From a virus, in IMG/VR virus record IMGVR_UViG_3300022700_000208, positions 1-64,000 of that record: 64,000 nucleotides of DNA; one strand, 5' to 3'. A program made the translations under genes and the position numbers. Under the pieces are notes generated by a model. The model did not search any database and had not been told where the DNA came from. It saw only the letters and a list, made by a program, of their open reading frames with translations. Below are positions 29,064 through 36,952 of this stretch, one piece after another (position 1 is the stretch's first letter; every line of letters begins with the position of its first letter).

Positions 29064-29710
29064 ATCTTAAAGGTAAAAAATTTAACAAGCTGATTGTTTT
29101 GGAATTTTCTCATTATAAGAACCGTTCTGCTTATTGGGATTGTTTATGTGATTGTGGAAATAAGAAAAAATTAAGAGGTGACAGAGTTAAAAAAGGGGAG
29201 GTCAAATCATGTGGCTGCCTTCCTTATGAATCATTTAAGCATGGACATGCAAAAAGGTCTTTAAAGAATAAATCATCCAGAACCTATTTATCCTGGTTAC
29301 ACATGAGAAGACGATGTTTGTCGAAAAATAATCCAGCTTTCGGTCAGTATGGGGGTCGTGGAATAAAAATCTGTGATCGCTGGAACAGTTTTGAGAATTT
29401 TGTGGAAGATATGGGTGAATGTCCTCCAGGAAAAACTCTTGATAGAATTGACACTAATAGTGATTACAAACCGTTGAATTGTCGATGGGCAACATCTAAT
29501 CAGCAAGCAAGGAATAGACGTGGAAAAATTAAATCGACTTCTAGATTCAAGGGAGTAGTCAGGTGCAATGATAAATGGCGCTCCAGGATTAGAGTTAATA
29601 ATAAGGAAATTCATCTTGGAGTCTATTCTGATGAGGTTCAGGCAGCCCGAGTTTATAATGAGAAGGCTTTTGAGGTTTGGGGGGAAGATGCCTATCAAAA
29701 TCCAGTTTAA
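29045..29710 (+). CDS. HNH-AP2 homing endonuclease
   Basis: 221 residues from ATG at 29045 (RBS in GGAGAAGG; overlaps the HNH gene by 19 bp). Three parts are visible: an N-terminal zinc-ribbon (WDCLCDCGN, SCGCL; residues 31-58), the HNH-type nuclease with YGGRGIKICDRWNSFENF, TLDRIDTNSDY and NCRWAT (~100-150), and a C-terminal AP2 DNA-binding domain (SRFKGVVRCNDKWRSRIRV ... AARVYNEKAFEVWGE, ~165-215). This architecture is the classical free-standing phage homing endonuclease. Confidence 0.92.
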   Translation: MGRPRLDLKGKKFNKLIVLEFSHYKNRSAYWDCLCDCGNKKKLRGDRVKKGEVKSCGCLPYESFKHGHAKRSLKNKSSRTYLSWLHMRRRCLSKNNPAFGQYGGRGIKICDRWNSFENFVEDMGECPPGKTLDRIDTNSDYKPLNCRWATSNQQARNRRGKIKSTSRFKGVVRCNDKWRSRIRVNNKEIHLGVYSDEVQAARVYNEKAFEVWGEDAYQNPV

Positions 29711-29725
29711 AAGGCTCAAGGATAA

Positions 29726-29914
29726 ATGGAAACACAAGAACAAAGACAGTTAAGCAATACTTATAGAAAGTTAAAGACAATTTTCAAACAGGAAGAAAGG
29801 GAGTTTTGCCAACCACACTCCCTTCAAACGGATACAAACCACAACTGGCATCCCACGGAAACCGCATTCATAGAGGAATGCACTGATTGCAAAAGAAGAA
29901 GGTTTATTGACTAA
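29726..29914 (+). CDS. Small Cys-containing protein
   Basis: 62 residues. Ends with EECTDCKRRRFID and has Cys and His residues earlier (EFCQPHSLQTDTNHNWHPTE), consistent with a small metal-binding fold. Overlaps the start of terS by one base. Confidence 0.6.
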   Translation: METQEQRQLSNTYRKLKTIFKQEEREFCQPHSLQTDTNHNWHPTETAFIEECTDCKRRRFID

Positions 29915-30858
29915 TGGCAAAGAAGAAACAACTCACTCCAGAACAGATAAGACCTCATCTTCCTGACTGTAGGGAATGCGGGGAGAATGAGTGGAATATC
30001 CAGGGTAAGAAAGCCTTTAAAATCACCTGTGAGTGGTGTGAGTATAAGCTCACCCAGCATGAAAGAAATAAGATCTATAAGGCCATAGAGGACCATGAGG
30101 AGTTCCAAGATCCAAACCCCAAGTCGCCTCAGGAAACCAAGGAAAAAGAGCAGGAAAGGGGCCTAGAGAACTCACAAGGCCCTGATCAGTCCACAGAAGA
30201 GGACACAGATAAAGAAAATCCCCATGATCTTGCTGATGAGGTGGAAAAGAAAATTAAGGGAAATTTCTTCAATACCCAAGCAACAGGAGAGATACCTGAA
30301 GAGGAGGATGAGGAGAAATTCCAGAACCTGTCCGAAAAGCAAAAAATGTTCTGCCAGGAGTACATCAAGGATTTCAACGGAACCAGGGCAGCCAAGGAAG
30401 CAGGATATTCAGAAGATACAGCGCGTCAGACAGCCTCAGAGAACCTGACAAAACCTGACATTATTCTCTACCTCCAGCACCTCAAAGAACAAAGAATGAA
30501 TAGGCTCCAGCTTGAGCAAGATGATGTGATCCGTGATCTCCAAATCGTAAAGAACCGATCCATGCAAGCCTATCCTGTAAGAGATAGAGAGGGAGTCCCC
30601 ACTGGACTGTGGACCTATGATGCCAATGCAGCCATCAAGGCAACAGAACTACTCGGAAAACACCTTGGGATGTTCATAACAAACAAGGTGGAGCATTCTG
30701 GAGAGAATGGTAAGCCCATCAGCATAACCAGTGATATTGAGGTTGAGGCATTATCCACCCAGCAATTGGAATCCCTCAAGGATATCCTGGAGACCTCGGA
30801 AAAATATCGTAAAGAGCAGGAAGAAAAAGAAGAAGATGAGAACACACCACTTCAGTAA
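29914..30858 (+). CDS. terS: Terminase small subunit with N-terminal zinc finger
   Basis: 314 residues. Residues ~125-200 contain LSEKQKMFCQEYIKDFNGTR and AAKEAGYSEDTARQTASENL, the HTH of the Terminase_2 family that recognises packaging sites. The N-terminus has two CxxC pairs (DCRECGENEW and ITCEWCEYKL, ~19-42), an added zinc ribbon, followed by an acidic disordered linker (~65-120). The C-terminal helical part would form the oligomer and contact TerL, which is encoded 3 kb downstream rather than adjacent. This gap is filled by small leader-family genes. Confidence 0.85.
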   Translation: MAKKKQLTPEQIRPHLPDCRECGENEWNIQGKKAFKITCEWCEYKLTQHERNKIYKAIEDHEEFQDPNPKSPQETKEKEQERGLENSQGPDQSTEEDTDKENPHDLADEVEKKIKGNFFNTQATGEIPEEEDEEKFQNLSEKQKMFCQEYIKDFNGTRAAKEAGYSEDTARQTASENLTKPDIILYLQHLKEQRMNRLQLEQDDVIRDLQIVKNRSMQAYPVRDREGVPTGLWTYDANAAIKATELLGKHLGMFITNKVEHSGENGKPISITSDIEVEALSTQQLESLKDILETSEKYRKEQEEKEEDENTPLQ

Positions 30859-30870
30859 GGGAGAAGAGCA

Positions 30871-31257
30871 ATGCGTGTAAGGATAGCTAACAAATACAGG
30901 CAGGAAGTAAGAGACGTTCTTTCAGGGAACATGGATGATACCATTACCCGAGTAAAAAGAGATGGCCAGGGCCGTCCCCTCAAGGAAGAAAGTGGAAAGC
31001 CTATTGGGGAAAAAGTATCCCTGAACAATGGTCTAGGTTTTACTGAGGGCAAGGATTATTCCCTGGTTGAGCCTAAAGAAGAAGATGGCAATCACTTCTA
31101 TCTCGATCTCCATAATGAGAGCATGTATAACGTCAAAGAGGTTTATGATCTCATTCGTCGGGGATCACGTGAGGCTAATGTGAGTGTTCAGTCCAGAAAG
31201 GACAGGGCTAAGGAGCAATTGGCTCAGCAACGCAAAGAAATGGGCATTGAGGAATAA
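30871..31257 (+). CDS. Unknown protein, paralogue of the next gene
   Basis: 128 residues. The C-terminal half (HFYLDLHNESMYNVKEVYDL then a basic helical tail RKDRAKEQLAQQRKEMG) resembles the corresponding half of the next gene (HYKVSLYNMGLLHVHQIGDI and a basic tail), suggesting duplication. RBS AAGGGAGAAG. Function unknown. Confidence 0.7.
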   Translation: MRVRIANKYRQEVRDVLSGNMDDTITRVKRDGQGRPLKEESGKPIGEKVSLNNGLGFTEGKDYSLVEPKEEDGNHFYLDLHNESMYNVKEVYDLIRRGSREANVSVQSRKDRAKEQLAQQRKEMGIEE

Positions 31258-31274
31258 CAACCTAGGAGGAAAGC

Positions 31275-31661
31275 ATGAGTGAGGAAGAATTGGAAGGCGA
31301 GCTTCAGGGCCAAGCTGAGGATCAGGATCTGGAAGAGGAGTCCCAGGATCAGCAAGAGTTAGAACAAGAGCAGGAGTCTCAGGAAGAAAATAAGGCTCCT
31401 CATTCTCGTGGTAAGAAGGATCAGTGCCTTGTTTACCTGGTCCCTAAATCCTACCTCCCCCAGATGAGGCATTGGAATGATCTTGGTGTTACCCATGAGG
31501 ACATGGAACTCCAAGAAAAGGAAGATCACTATAAGGTGAGCCTGTACAACATGGGCCTTCTCCATGTTCATCAGATTGGGGACATCCTTCAGCGTGGTCA
31601 CTCTCAGCAACTTGAGCAGGAAGCACGTAAGGAGCGTGAGGCAGAGAGAAAGAAGAAGTAG
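31275..31661 (+). CDS. Unknown protein with acidic Gln/Glu-rich start
   Basis: 128 residues. The first ~45 residues are Glu/Gln-rich and disordered; the rest resembles the preceding gene product. RBS CTAGGAGGAAAGC. Followed by a terminator. Confidence 0.7.
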   Translation: MSEEELEGELQGQAEDQDLEEESQDQQELEQEQESQEENKAPHSRGKKDQCLVYLVPKSYLPQMRHWNDLGVTHEDMELQEKEDHYKVSLYNMGLLHVHQIGDILQRGHSQQLEQEARKEREAERKKK

Positions 31662-31666
31662 TGTGG

Positions 31667-31697
31667 TAGGGGAGTATATACTCCCCTATTCTCATTT
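31667..31697 (+). terminator. Palindromic terminator
   Basis: TAGGGGAGTATATACTCCCC plus TA, followed by a weak T-rich run. The same style of palindrome (GGGGAG..CTCCCC) ends the capsid gene at 52575. Confidence 0.65.
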
Positions 31698-31803
31698 TAC
31701 CTCTTATGTATGAATAATCTATTCTCTTTCTGGACGTAAGTATCTGAAATCAGGAGGGGAATGGAATATACATACACAACCAGATGTATAGAATAAGATA
31801 TAC

Positions 31804-32064
31804 ATGTCTAAGAATACGTGCAGAAAATGTAAGCATTTTAGAAAACACCGATTATCCTCTATGGATGGGTTCTGTCTGAACAGTGTGGGCAATAAACCAG
31901 TGAATTATTCTTTTTACTGTCCAATGTTCACTCATACTTTAGGTGCTACCGAAGGGAAGAAACATGGGAAGAGCCAAAAACCTAGTGCAGGAAATAAGTG
32001 GCAAGACCTCGATTTCCCAGATAATCCTGGACTTCCGAAAGGCTATCAAAGGGAAATTCAATAA
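31804..32064 (+). CDS. Small zinc-binding protein
   Basis: 86 residues. CRKCKHFRKH, GFCLN and FYCPMFTH give four cysteines with the spacing of a small phage zinc domain of the type C-x2-C-K-H-(F/Y). No RBS better than AAGATATAC is visible. Its last third overlaps the next gene. Confidence 0.65.
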   Translation: MSKNTCRKCKHFRKHRLSSMDGFCLNSVGNKPVNYSFYCPMFTHTLGATEGKKHGKSQKPSAGNKWQDLDFPDNPGLPKGYQREIQ

Positions 32065-32173
32065 GAGAACATCCAAGACAAATTTCACTGCTAAGGGTGC
32101 TGTTTTTGAATTTGATTATGAGGATGGTGTTCGCTACCGAGTAACTGTGGAGTCCCTGGAGAAAAAGAAATGA
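31964..32173 (+). CDS. Leader-family protein 3 (MGRAKNLVQEI)
   Basis: 69 residues from ATG at 31964 (RBS AAGGGAAG), chosen because this start exposes the family leader MGRAKNLVQEISGKT at the N-terminus; an in-frame start at 31943 would bury it. The body has a beta-rich end (GAVFEFDYEDGVRYRVTVES). Overlaps the zinc protein by 101 bp. Confidence 0.65.
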   Translation: MGRAKNLVQEISGKTSISQIILDFRKAIKGKFNKRTSKTNFTAKGAVFEFDYEDGVRYRVTVESLEKKK

Positions 32174-32412
32174 GTGATAAGTCAGATAATGTAAGACATC
32201 TCCCCTCTCTAGGAGATAATCCTAAAGGACTCATCCATAATGTCCAGCAGGAAGTGGATGATCTTGATGATGTGTTGGTGATTGGAAGGAAAAAGGATGG
32301 TGGGGTTAGTGTCTGGTCTACCCGTTCAGAGGCTTATTATTTTGGGGCCTGTCAGGCCATAATCCAAGACCTGACCTTGGCATCCTTTAATGGGGATATC
32401 GTCGATGAGTAA
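32170..32412 (+). CDS. Unknown protein
   Basis: 80 residues. DDVLVIGRKKDGGVSVWSTR followed by a helix SEAYYFGACQAIIQDLTL is a pattern common in small phage proteins of unknown role. ATGA overlap with the previous gene. Confidence 0.65.
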   Translation: MSDKSDNVRHLPSLGDNPKGLIHNVQQEVDDLDDVLVIGRKKDGGVSVWSTRSEAYYFGACQAIIQDLTLASFNGDIVDE

Positions 32413-32659
32413 GGCTGACAGGCTTCTACAGCTTTGTGAGGTCCTAAGCCAGGAGGAGGTTGAGGACCAGGCTCAGGTTCTCATTTCCCTGCTCCGCAAA
32501 AGTGAGGACAAACTGGAGACAGCGGCTGAGTGGCTTAACTCCAAGGATTTCCAGGACAAGGACCGAAAGAAGATTGGCCAGGAGTATAAGAGTCTGGCCA
32601 AAAATCTTAGAGATCTGCCCAGTTGGGAAGACATTTTGAAAGAGGTAGCTAAGAAATGA
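32405..32659 (+). CDS. Leader-family protein 4 (MSKADRLLQLCEVL)
   Basis: 84 residues from ATG at 32405, overlapping the preceding stop. Leader MSKADRLLQLCEVLSQEE; the rest is a helical bundle (EDKLETAAEWLNSKDFQDKD). The acidic SQEE after the leader may be a processing region. Confidence 0.68.
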   Translation: MSKADRLLQLCEVLSQEEVEDQAQVLISLLRKSEDKLETAAEWLNSKDFQDKDRKKIGQEYKSLAKNLRDLPSWEDILKEVAKK

Positions 32660-33123
32660 AAAAGGCAGAAAAACTTTTAGGTCTGGTCAATGAATTGGCT
32701 GACAAGACTCTCCAGGATATAGCTAGCAAGGCTGGGGTATCTGTTGATCAAGTAAAGGACAAGGCTGATGAAATTGAAAAGGGCCTAAAGAAGAATATTG
32801 ATCCAGATTCTGAGCCAAGGAAATTCTTTGCCATTCTCACATCTACTCTCAAGAAAGCCTTTAATGTGGGGGAATCTTTCTCTGAGGCTTATGGTTCTTA
32901 TGAAGAGTTCAAAATGATTGAGGTCTCAGAGGGTGTTTTTCTCTCAGAAAAGGATCTAAGGAAAAAAGTCACTAAGGCAGTCAGGAATCTTAAGCTCAAA
33001 GCAGATCTTGGTGTTGTCAGACTCACAGAGATTATAACCAAAGAGCTTGGAATTAAAAAGCCAGCAGCCGAGAGAGCGGTGAAGATTATAATAGGGCAGC
33101 TTATACAACAAGGAGTATTGTAA
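32656..33123 (+). CDS. Leader-family protein 5 (MKKAEKLLGLVNEL)
   Basis: 155 residues. Leader MKKAEKLLGLVNELADKT with an NEL site, then helical regions. Two helix-turn-helix-like segments are visible: TLQDIASKAGVSVDQVKDKA near the start and LTEIITKELGIKKPAAERAV near the end. The protein could bind DNA if it ends up in the head. RBS AGAGGTAG. Confidence 0.7.
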   Translation: MKKAEKLLGLVNELADKTLQDIASKAGVSVDQVKDKADEIEKGLKKNIDPDSEPRKFFAILTSTLKKAFNVGESFSEAYGSYEEFKMIEVSEGVFLSEKDLRKKVTKAVRNLKLKADLGVVRLTEIITKELGIKKPAAERAVKIIIGQLIQQGVL

Positions 33124-33447
33124 ATGAATAAGGCGCAGAAACTTAAGAGTTTGGTTAAAGAAAGATTCAAACATATAAAAGGGAAGTTTCCTGGAATGAG
33201 AAAGGAAGTTGAGTGGACCATTACTCCTGTCTCTAATACGGAAGATCATATAGTTACAATTCAGTCTGATAAAAGAATTGCTCGAATTGATTTAAAGAGT
33301 GGCAAGGCTATGCTTTCTAAAAGCGGAAGAACTACTTTTGTAGATTTGAACCCTGCCAGGGGAGCTAAGGAAGTCGATGTTCCCAAAGATATGATCAAAG
33401 AACTAGAAAAGATAGGTCCTCAAAAAGGCCCTACGAGACTTGTCTAA
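33124..33447 (+). CDS. Leader-family protein 6 (MNKAQKLKSLVKER)
   Basis: 107 residues. Leader MNKAQKLKSLVKERFKHI, then a beta-rich domain (EVEWTITPVSNTEDHIVTIQ) with a basic end. It starts directly after the previous stop with RBS CAAGGAG. Confidence 0.7.
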   Translation: MNKAQKLKSLVKERFKHIKGKFPGMRKEVEWTITPVSNTEDHIVTIQSDKRIARIDLKSGKAMLSKSGRTTFVDLNPARGAKEVDVPKDMIKELEKIGPQKGPTRLV

Positions 33448-33459
33448 GGAGGTAATAAA

Positions 33460-33732
33460 ATGAATAAGGCCAGTGTTCTAAAGGAAAAAGTCAATAAATT
33501 ATCTGAGGCAAAGAAATTTGAGTTCTACGTGAACAAGGATGAGCGTGGAGAGTTTGAAGCAGATGTTCGCGATCAAAAAGGAAAAACAGTATGGGAAGGT
33601 GATACTGAGATGTTCAATGAGCTTATTGAAGATGGATTCATGAAAAATAAGGAGGATCTTGATGGTCTTGCTGAATATCTTATAGATAATAAGATCCTTC
33701 CCAAAGGTGCAGAATTAGTAAAAGCAAATTAA
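33460..33732 (+). CDS. Leader-family protein 7 (MNKASVLKEKVNKLSEA)
   Basis: 90 residues. Leader MNKASVLKEKVNKLSEAKKF includes LSEA, matching the site seen in members 15 and 20 and the IAEA end of the T4 capsid-targeting sequence. The mature part looks like a small alpha/beta domain. RBS TAAGGAGG. Confidence 0.72.
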   Translation: MNKASVLKEKVNKLSEAKKFEFYVNKDERGEFEADVRDQKGKTVWEGDTEMFNELIEDGFMKNKEDLDGLAEYLIDNKILPKGAELVKAN

Positions 33733-33742
33733 GGAGAACATT

Positions 33743-33961
33743 ATGAGCAAGGCAAAACAATTGACAGAAAAGTTGGATGTGGATGAGAAGGTCAAAGAAG
33801 GTGATACTTTTAAAAAAGGGAATATGGAACTGTCTGTCCAGGAAGTATCAGCCAGTGGAGTGACCTTTGTGATCACGCAAGGCAAGACAACATCAAAGCC
33901 TCTTCAAATGGACAGTATTAAAGATTTTCAGGCTTTCCTTAAAGCCAATGATTTTAAGTAA
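33743..33961 (+). CDS. Leader-family protein 8 (MSKAKQLTEKLDVDE)
   Basis: 72 residues. Leader MSKAKQLTEKLDVDEKVK; then a small beta domain (GNMELSVQEVSASGVTFVIT). RBS TAAGGAG. Ends 13 nt before the large terminase gene. Confidence 0.72.
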   Translation: MSKAKQLTEKLDVDEKVKEGDTFKKGNMELSVQEVSASGVTFVITQGKTTSKPLQMDSIKDFQAFLKANDFK

Positions 33962-33974
33962 TCATTATTAACTT

Positions 33975-36542
33975 TTGGCATCTAAGAGTAACTGGCAATG
34001 GCAAAAAATGGAAAAACGAGATTCGTTCGATATAATAAGGAAGTCTCTAGCCAAGAGAAGGCTATTAGATTTTACCCAGCACACAAAGCCAAATTACAAA
34101 GCAAATTGGCACCATAAACTGATATGTGACAAGCTTGATAAGTTTATAGAAGGTAAGATCAAAAGACTGATGATCCTAATGCCTCCTAGGCACGGTAAAC
34201 AAGTTTCTTTTGATACTCCTGTTTTTACTCCTTCGGGTTGGACAATCCATGGAGATCTTCAAGTTGGTGATGAGGTGTTTGGCCCTGATGGGAATCCTAC
34301 TAAAGTGATAGCTTTAAGTGAGGAGTCTTATCAAGATATTGAGGTAGAATTATCTAATGGTCAGATTATTGAGTGCCATGAAAATCATGAGTGGTCCTTT
34401 TATGATAGGTCTCGTAGGGTTTGGAGAACTAAAGAGACAAATTGGTTTTTAAATAGGAAAGTTGTAAGTTCAGGAAGATGTATATTTCAACTTCCTAATA
34501 TCAATCCTCTTTATTTTGCTGAAAAAAATCTTGAGGTTGATCCTTATTTTCTTGGAGTGTGGTTAGGAGATGGAACATCAATTAAGCCTACTCTGAATTT
34601 GTGCTCTGATGATGAGGGTTATATATTATCTGGAATCCCCTATAATTTTAGCTCTAGGGCTGTCCATAAAGATACAAAGGTCCCAAGTATAAATTATTAT
34701 GGGGAAGTCAAAGATAATATTGAAAAATTAGGTCTTTTCGGGAATAAGCATATTCCAAAAGATTATTTATACTCATCTTTAGAACAGAGAGTTCAACTTT
34801 TGGCAGGTCTTATTGATTCAGATGGGCATGTTGAAAAAGAAGGAAGAGTTAGGTTTGTTAATACAAATAAGGATTTGATTGATGGAGTTTATGAGCTTCT
34901 CAGAACACTCGGACAAAGACCTTATCTTACTTCTCAGGAAGCTCATAGCAGTACAACTCTTCCTATAAATTCTGACAAAAAATGTTATGCAGTAGGTTTT
35001 CAGCCTACAATTGATATACCTACTAGGGTTCCAAGAAAAAAGATAAAGAGGATTGTAACTCAGAGAAGAGTTGGGATTAAAGATGTAAGGAGAGTTGATA
35101 AAAAGACTAAAGGAAATTGCATTCAAGTTGATAGGGAGGATGGTCTTTATTTAGTTGGGGAGAGTCTTATCCCCACACACAATTCAGAATTAGTTAGTAG
35201 GAGACTTCCTGCTTACATATTTGGGAAAAATCCAGATGCTCAGGTGATCTCAGCCACGTATGGAGCTGAGCTATCACAGAGATTGAATAGGGATGTTCAG
35301 AGGATTATTGATTCTGATCCTTATAGAGATTTGTTCCCAGAAACACAGCTTTCTTCCAAGAATGTAAAGACAACCTCAAAGATGAGTTATTTAAGAAACT
35401 CAGATATCTTTGAGATAGTAGGAAGAAAGGGAGTTTATCAGTGCGCTGGAGTTGGAGGCGCATTGACTGGTATGGGAGCCAATTATGTGTTGATTGATGA
35501 TCCCTTTAAGAACCAGGAAGAGGCAGACTCCCCGACGATAAGAGAAAAAGTTTGGGATTTTTATTCCTCTGTTCTTTATACCAGGCTTGAAACCCAGCTC
35601 AGTGATGGAAGCGTAGTCAATAGTGATGGGGGAATTCTTCTTACTACAACCAGATGGCATGAGGATGATTTAGCTGGAAGGCTAATCACTCAAATGCATG
35701 AAGATCCTGAGAATGCTGATCAATGGGAGATCATCAATCTCCCAGCAATTATTGAAACTCAGGAGGAGGAAGAAAATTCTATTGATCCCAGGGTAATGGG
35801 AGAGGCTCTTTGGCCTGATAAATTTGATGAGAAAAAGCTTCACGTTATTAAGTCCACTCTTGGTTCCAGAAAGTGGGCTGCTCTTTATGAGGGAAGACCT
35901 GCTCCTGATAAGGGAGACATTGTAGAAAGAGAGTGGTGGCAATACTATACAGATCTTCCTGAAGAGCTTGATTTCAAGCTTATTTCTGTGGACTGTGCTT
36001 TTAAGGGAACCAAGAAATCAGACTTTGTAGCTATACAGGTCTGGGGCAAAAAAGGAGTTCACAAATATCTGATCCATCAGGTTCGAGCCAAGATGGGTTT
36101 CAATGCAACTGTGGAGGCTATCAGGCAAGTTAAATACAAATATCCTGATGCTATGGAAGTTCTTATTGAGGAAAAAGCCAACGGGGCGGCTGTTATAGAA
36201 AGTCTTAAGAGTGAGATTGAGGGAGTAACTGCCTTCAATCCTAAAGATTCTAAAGAGTCCAGGGCCAAGGCTAATGCTGTGGCTCCCCAGATTGAGGCTG
36301 GAAATGTTCATATTCCCGATCCCTCAGTTGCTTCTTGGGTTGGTGATTATGTTGAAGAGTGGGCTGTGTTCCCGAACAGTCAGAATGATGATCAGGTGGA
36401 TGCCACATCTCAAGCTCTTATCAAGATGCATCAGACAGCCTATGAATGGGTTGATGTGGTTGATCATCTTGAGCAGGGAAAAGGCATTGAAGGTCTTCCT
36501 CCAGAAGTGGCTGAGCAACTTTGGCCTAATCATGCTGGATAA
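33975..36542 (+). CDS. terL: Terminase large subunit interrupted by an intein
   Basis: 855 residues including a 328-residue intein; the spliced protein is 527. Before the intein: LMILMPPRHGK (Walker A, residues 65-75); after it: SELVSRRLPAYIFGK, so splicing restores the terminase P-loop PPRHGKSE. Walker B is NYVLIDDPFKN (~500). The RNase H-like nuclease follows: LISVDCAFKGTKKSDFVAI (~670), VLIEEKANGAAVIESL (~730) and NDDQVDATSQAL (~803). It pumps and cuts DNA at the portal. The start is uncertain: TTG at 33975 without RBS, or ATG at 34008. Confidence 0.93.
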   Translation: MASKSNWQWQKMEKRDSFDIIRKSLAKRRLLDFTQHTKPNYKANWHHKLICDKLDKFIEGKIKRLMILMPPRHGKQVSFDTPVFTPSGWTIHGDLQVGDEVFGPDGNPTKVIALSEESYQDIEVELSNGQIIECHENHEWSFYDRSRRVWRTKETNWFLNRKVVSSGRCIFQLPNINPLYFAEKNLEVDPYFLGVWLGDGTSIKPTLNLCSDDEGYILSGIPYNFSSRAVHKDTKVPSINYYGEVKDNIEKLGLFGNKHIPKDYLYSSLEQRVQLLAGLIDSDGHVEKEGRVRFVNTNKDLIDGVYELLRTLGQRPYLTSQEAHSSTTLPINSDKKCYAVGFQPTIDIPTRVPRKKIKRIVTQRRVGIKDVRRVDKKTKGNCIQVDREDGLYLVGESLIPTHNSELVSRRLPAYIFGKNPDAQVISATYGAELSQRLNRDVQRIIDSDPYRDLFPETQLSSKNVKTTSKMSYLRNSDIFEIVGRKGVYQCAGVGGALTGMGANYVLIDDPFKNQEEADSPTIREKVWDFYSSVLYTRLETQLSDGSVVNSDGGILLTTTRWHEDDLAGRLITQMHEDPENADQWEIINLPAIIETQEEEENSIDPRVMGEALWPDKFDEKKLHVIKSTLGSRKWAALYEGRPAPDKGDIVEREWWQYYTDLPEELDFKLISVDCAFKGTKKSDFVAIQVWGKKGVHKYLIHQVRAKMGFNATVEAIRQVKYKYPDAMEVLIEEKANGAAVIESLKSEIEGVTAFNPKDSKESRAKANAVAPQIEAGNVHIPDPSVASWVGDYVEEWAVFPNSQNDDQVDATSQALIKMHQTAYEWVDVVDHLEQGKGIEGLPPEVAEQLWPNHAG
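34200..35183 (+). mobile_element. Intein with LAGLIDADG endonuclease in the TerL P-loop
   Basis: 328 residues inserted between Lys and Ser of the Walker A motif. Block A reads QVSFDTPVFTPSGW: the first residue is Gln, not the usual Cys or Ser. Block B-like ECHENHEWSF follows. The two LAGLIDADG motifs are DPYFLGVWLGDGTS and QLLAGLIDSDGHV. The C-terminal end is YLVGESLIPTHN followed by Ser+1. Block-level resemblance to the AAA+ protein intein (DPYYLGIWLGDG, NNKHIP, LLAGLLDTDG) indicates common origin. Confidence 0.93.
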
Positions 36543-36544
36543 TC

Positions 36545-36766
36545 ATGAGCAATACTAGGTTTGAGCCGACAAATAAACTCAGAGTAGCTAAGTGGACAGA
36601 GCGGGTGAAAAGCAATGTTGATCCCATGAAACATCCAGTTGGCAAACCTATTCCTACAAAAATTGTGGAAAGACAGGCCATTCAGCAACTCTGGTATTGT
36701 GTGAAAACAGGCAAAGAAGAGTGGAGATTCCTGGAAGAAGTTAATCTAGAGGCATCAGAGGTTTGA
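36545..36766 (+). CDS. Unknown protein
   Basis: 73 residues starting MSNTRFEPTNKLRVAKWTER. A conserved-looking helix ERQAIQQLWYCVKTGKEEWR suggests a small helical fold. No family recognised. Directly after terL. Confidence 0.65.
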   Translation: MSNTRFEPTNKLRVAKWTERVKSNVDPMKHPVGKPIPTKIVERQAIQQLWYCVKTGKEEWRFLEEVNLEASEV

Positions 36767-36952
36767 ATGAAGGTAAGAGTGGGAAACGAGATATATGATT
36801 CTGAGTACACGTATATTGCTATTCTCCTAAGTGATAAGGACAAAGATAATATATCAAGAATGCCTGAGGAAAATAATGTCTATTCTTCATTTCCAGAGGA
36901 CATGGACTTGGATGAGGTAAGAAAGAGAAATAAAGAGCTGAAGAATGAATAG
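36767..36952 (+). CDS. Unknown small protein
   Basis: 61 residues starting MKVRVGNEIYDSEYTYIAIL; beta start and an acidic helical end. Starts immediately after the previous stop (RBS AGAGG) and overlaps the next by 8 bp. Confidence 0.6.
   Translation: MKVRVGNEIYDSEYTYIAILLSDKDKDNISRMPEENNVYSSFPEDMDLDEVRKRNKELKNE

Noticed and set aside
36274-36558. 94-codon frame overlapping the end of terL
   Set aside because: It lies within the nuclease domain of terL in another frame, with no ribosome-binding site.
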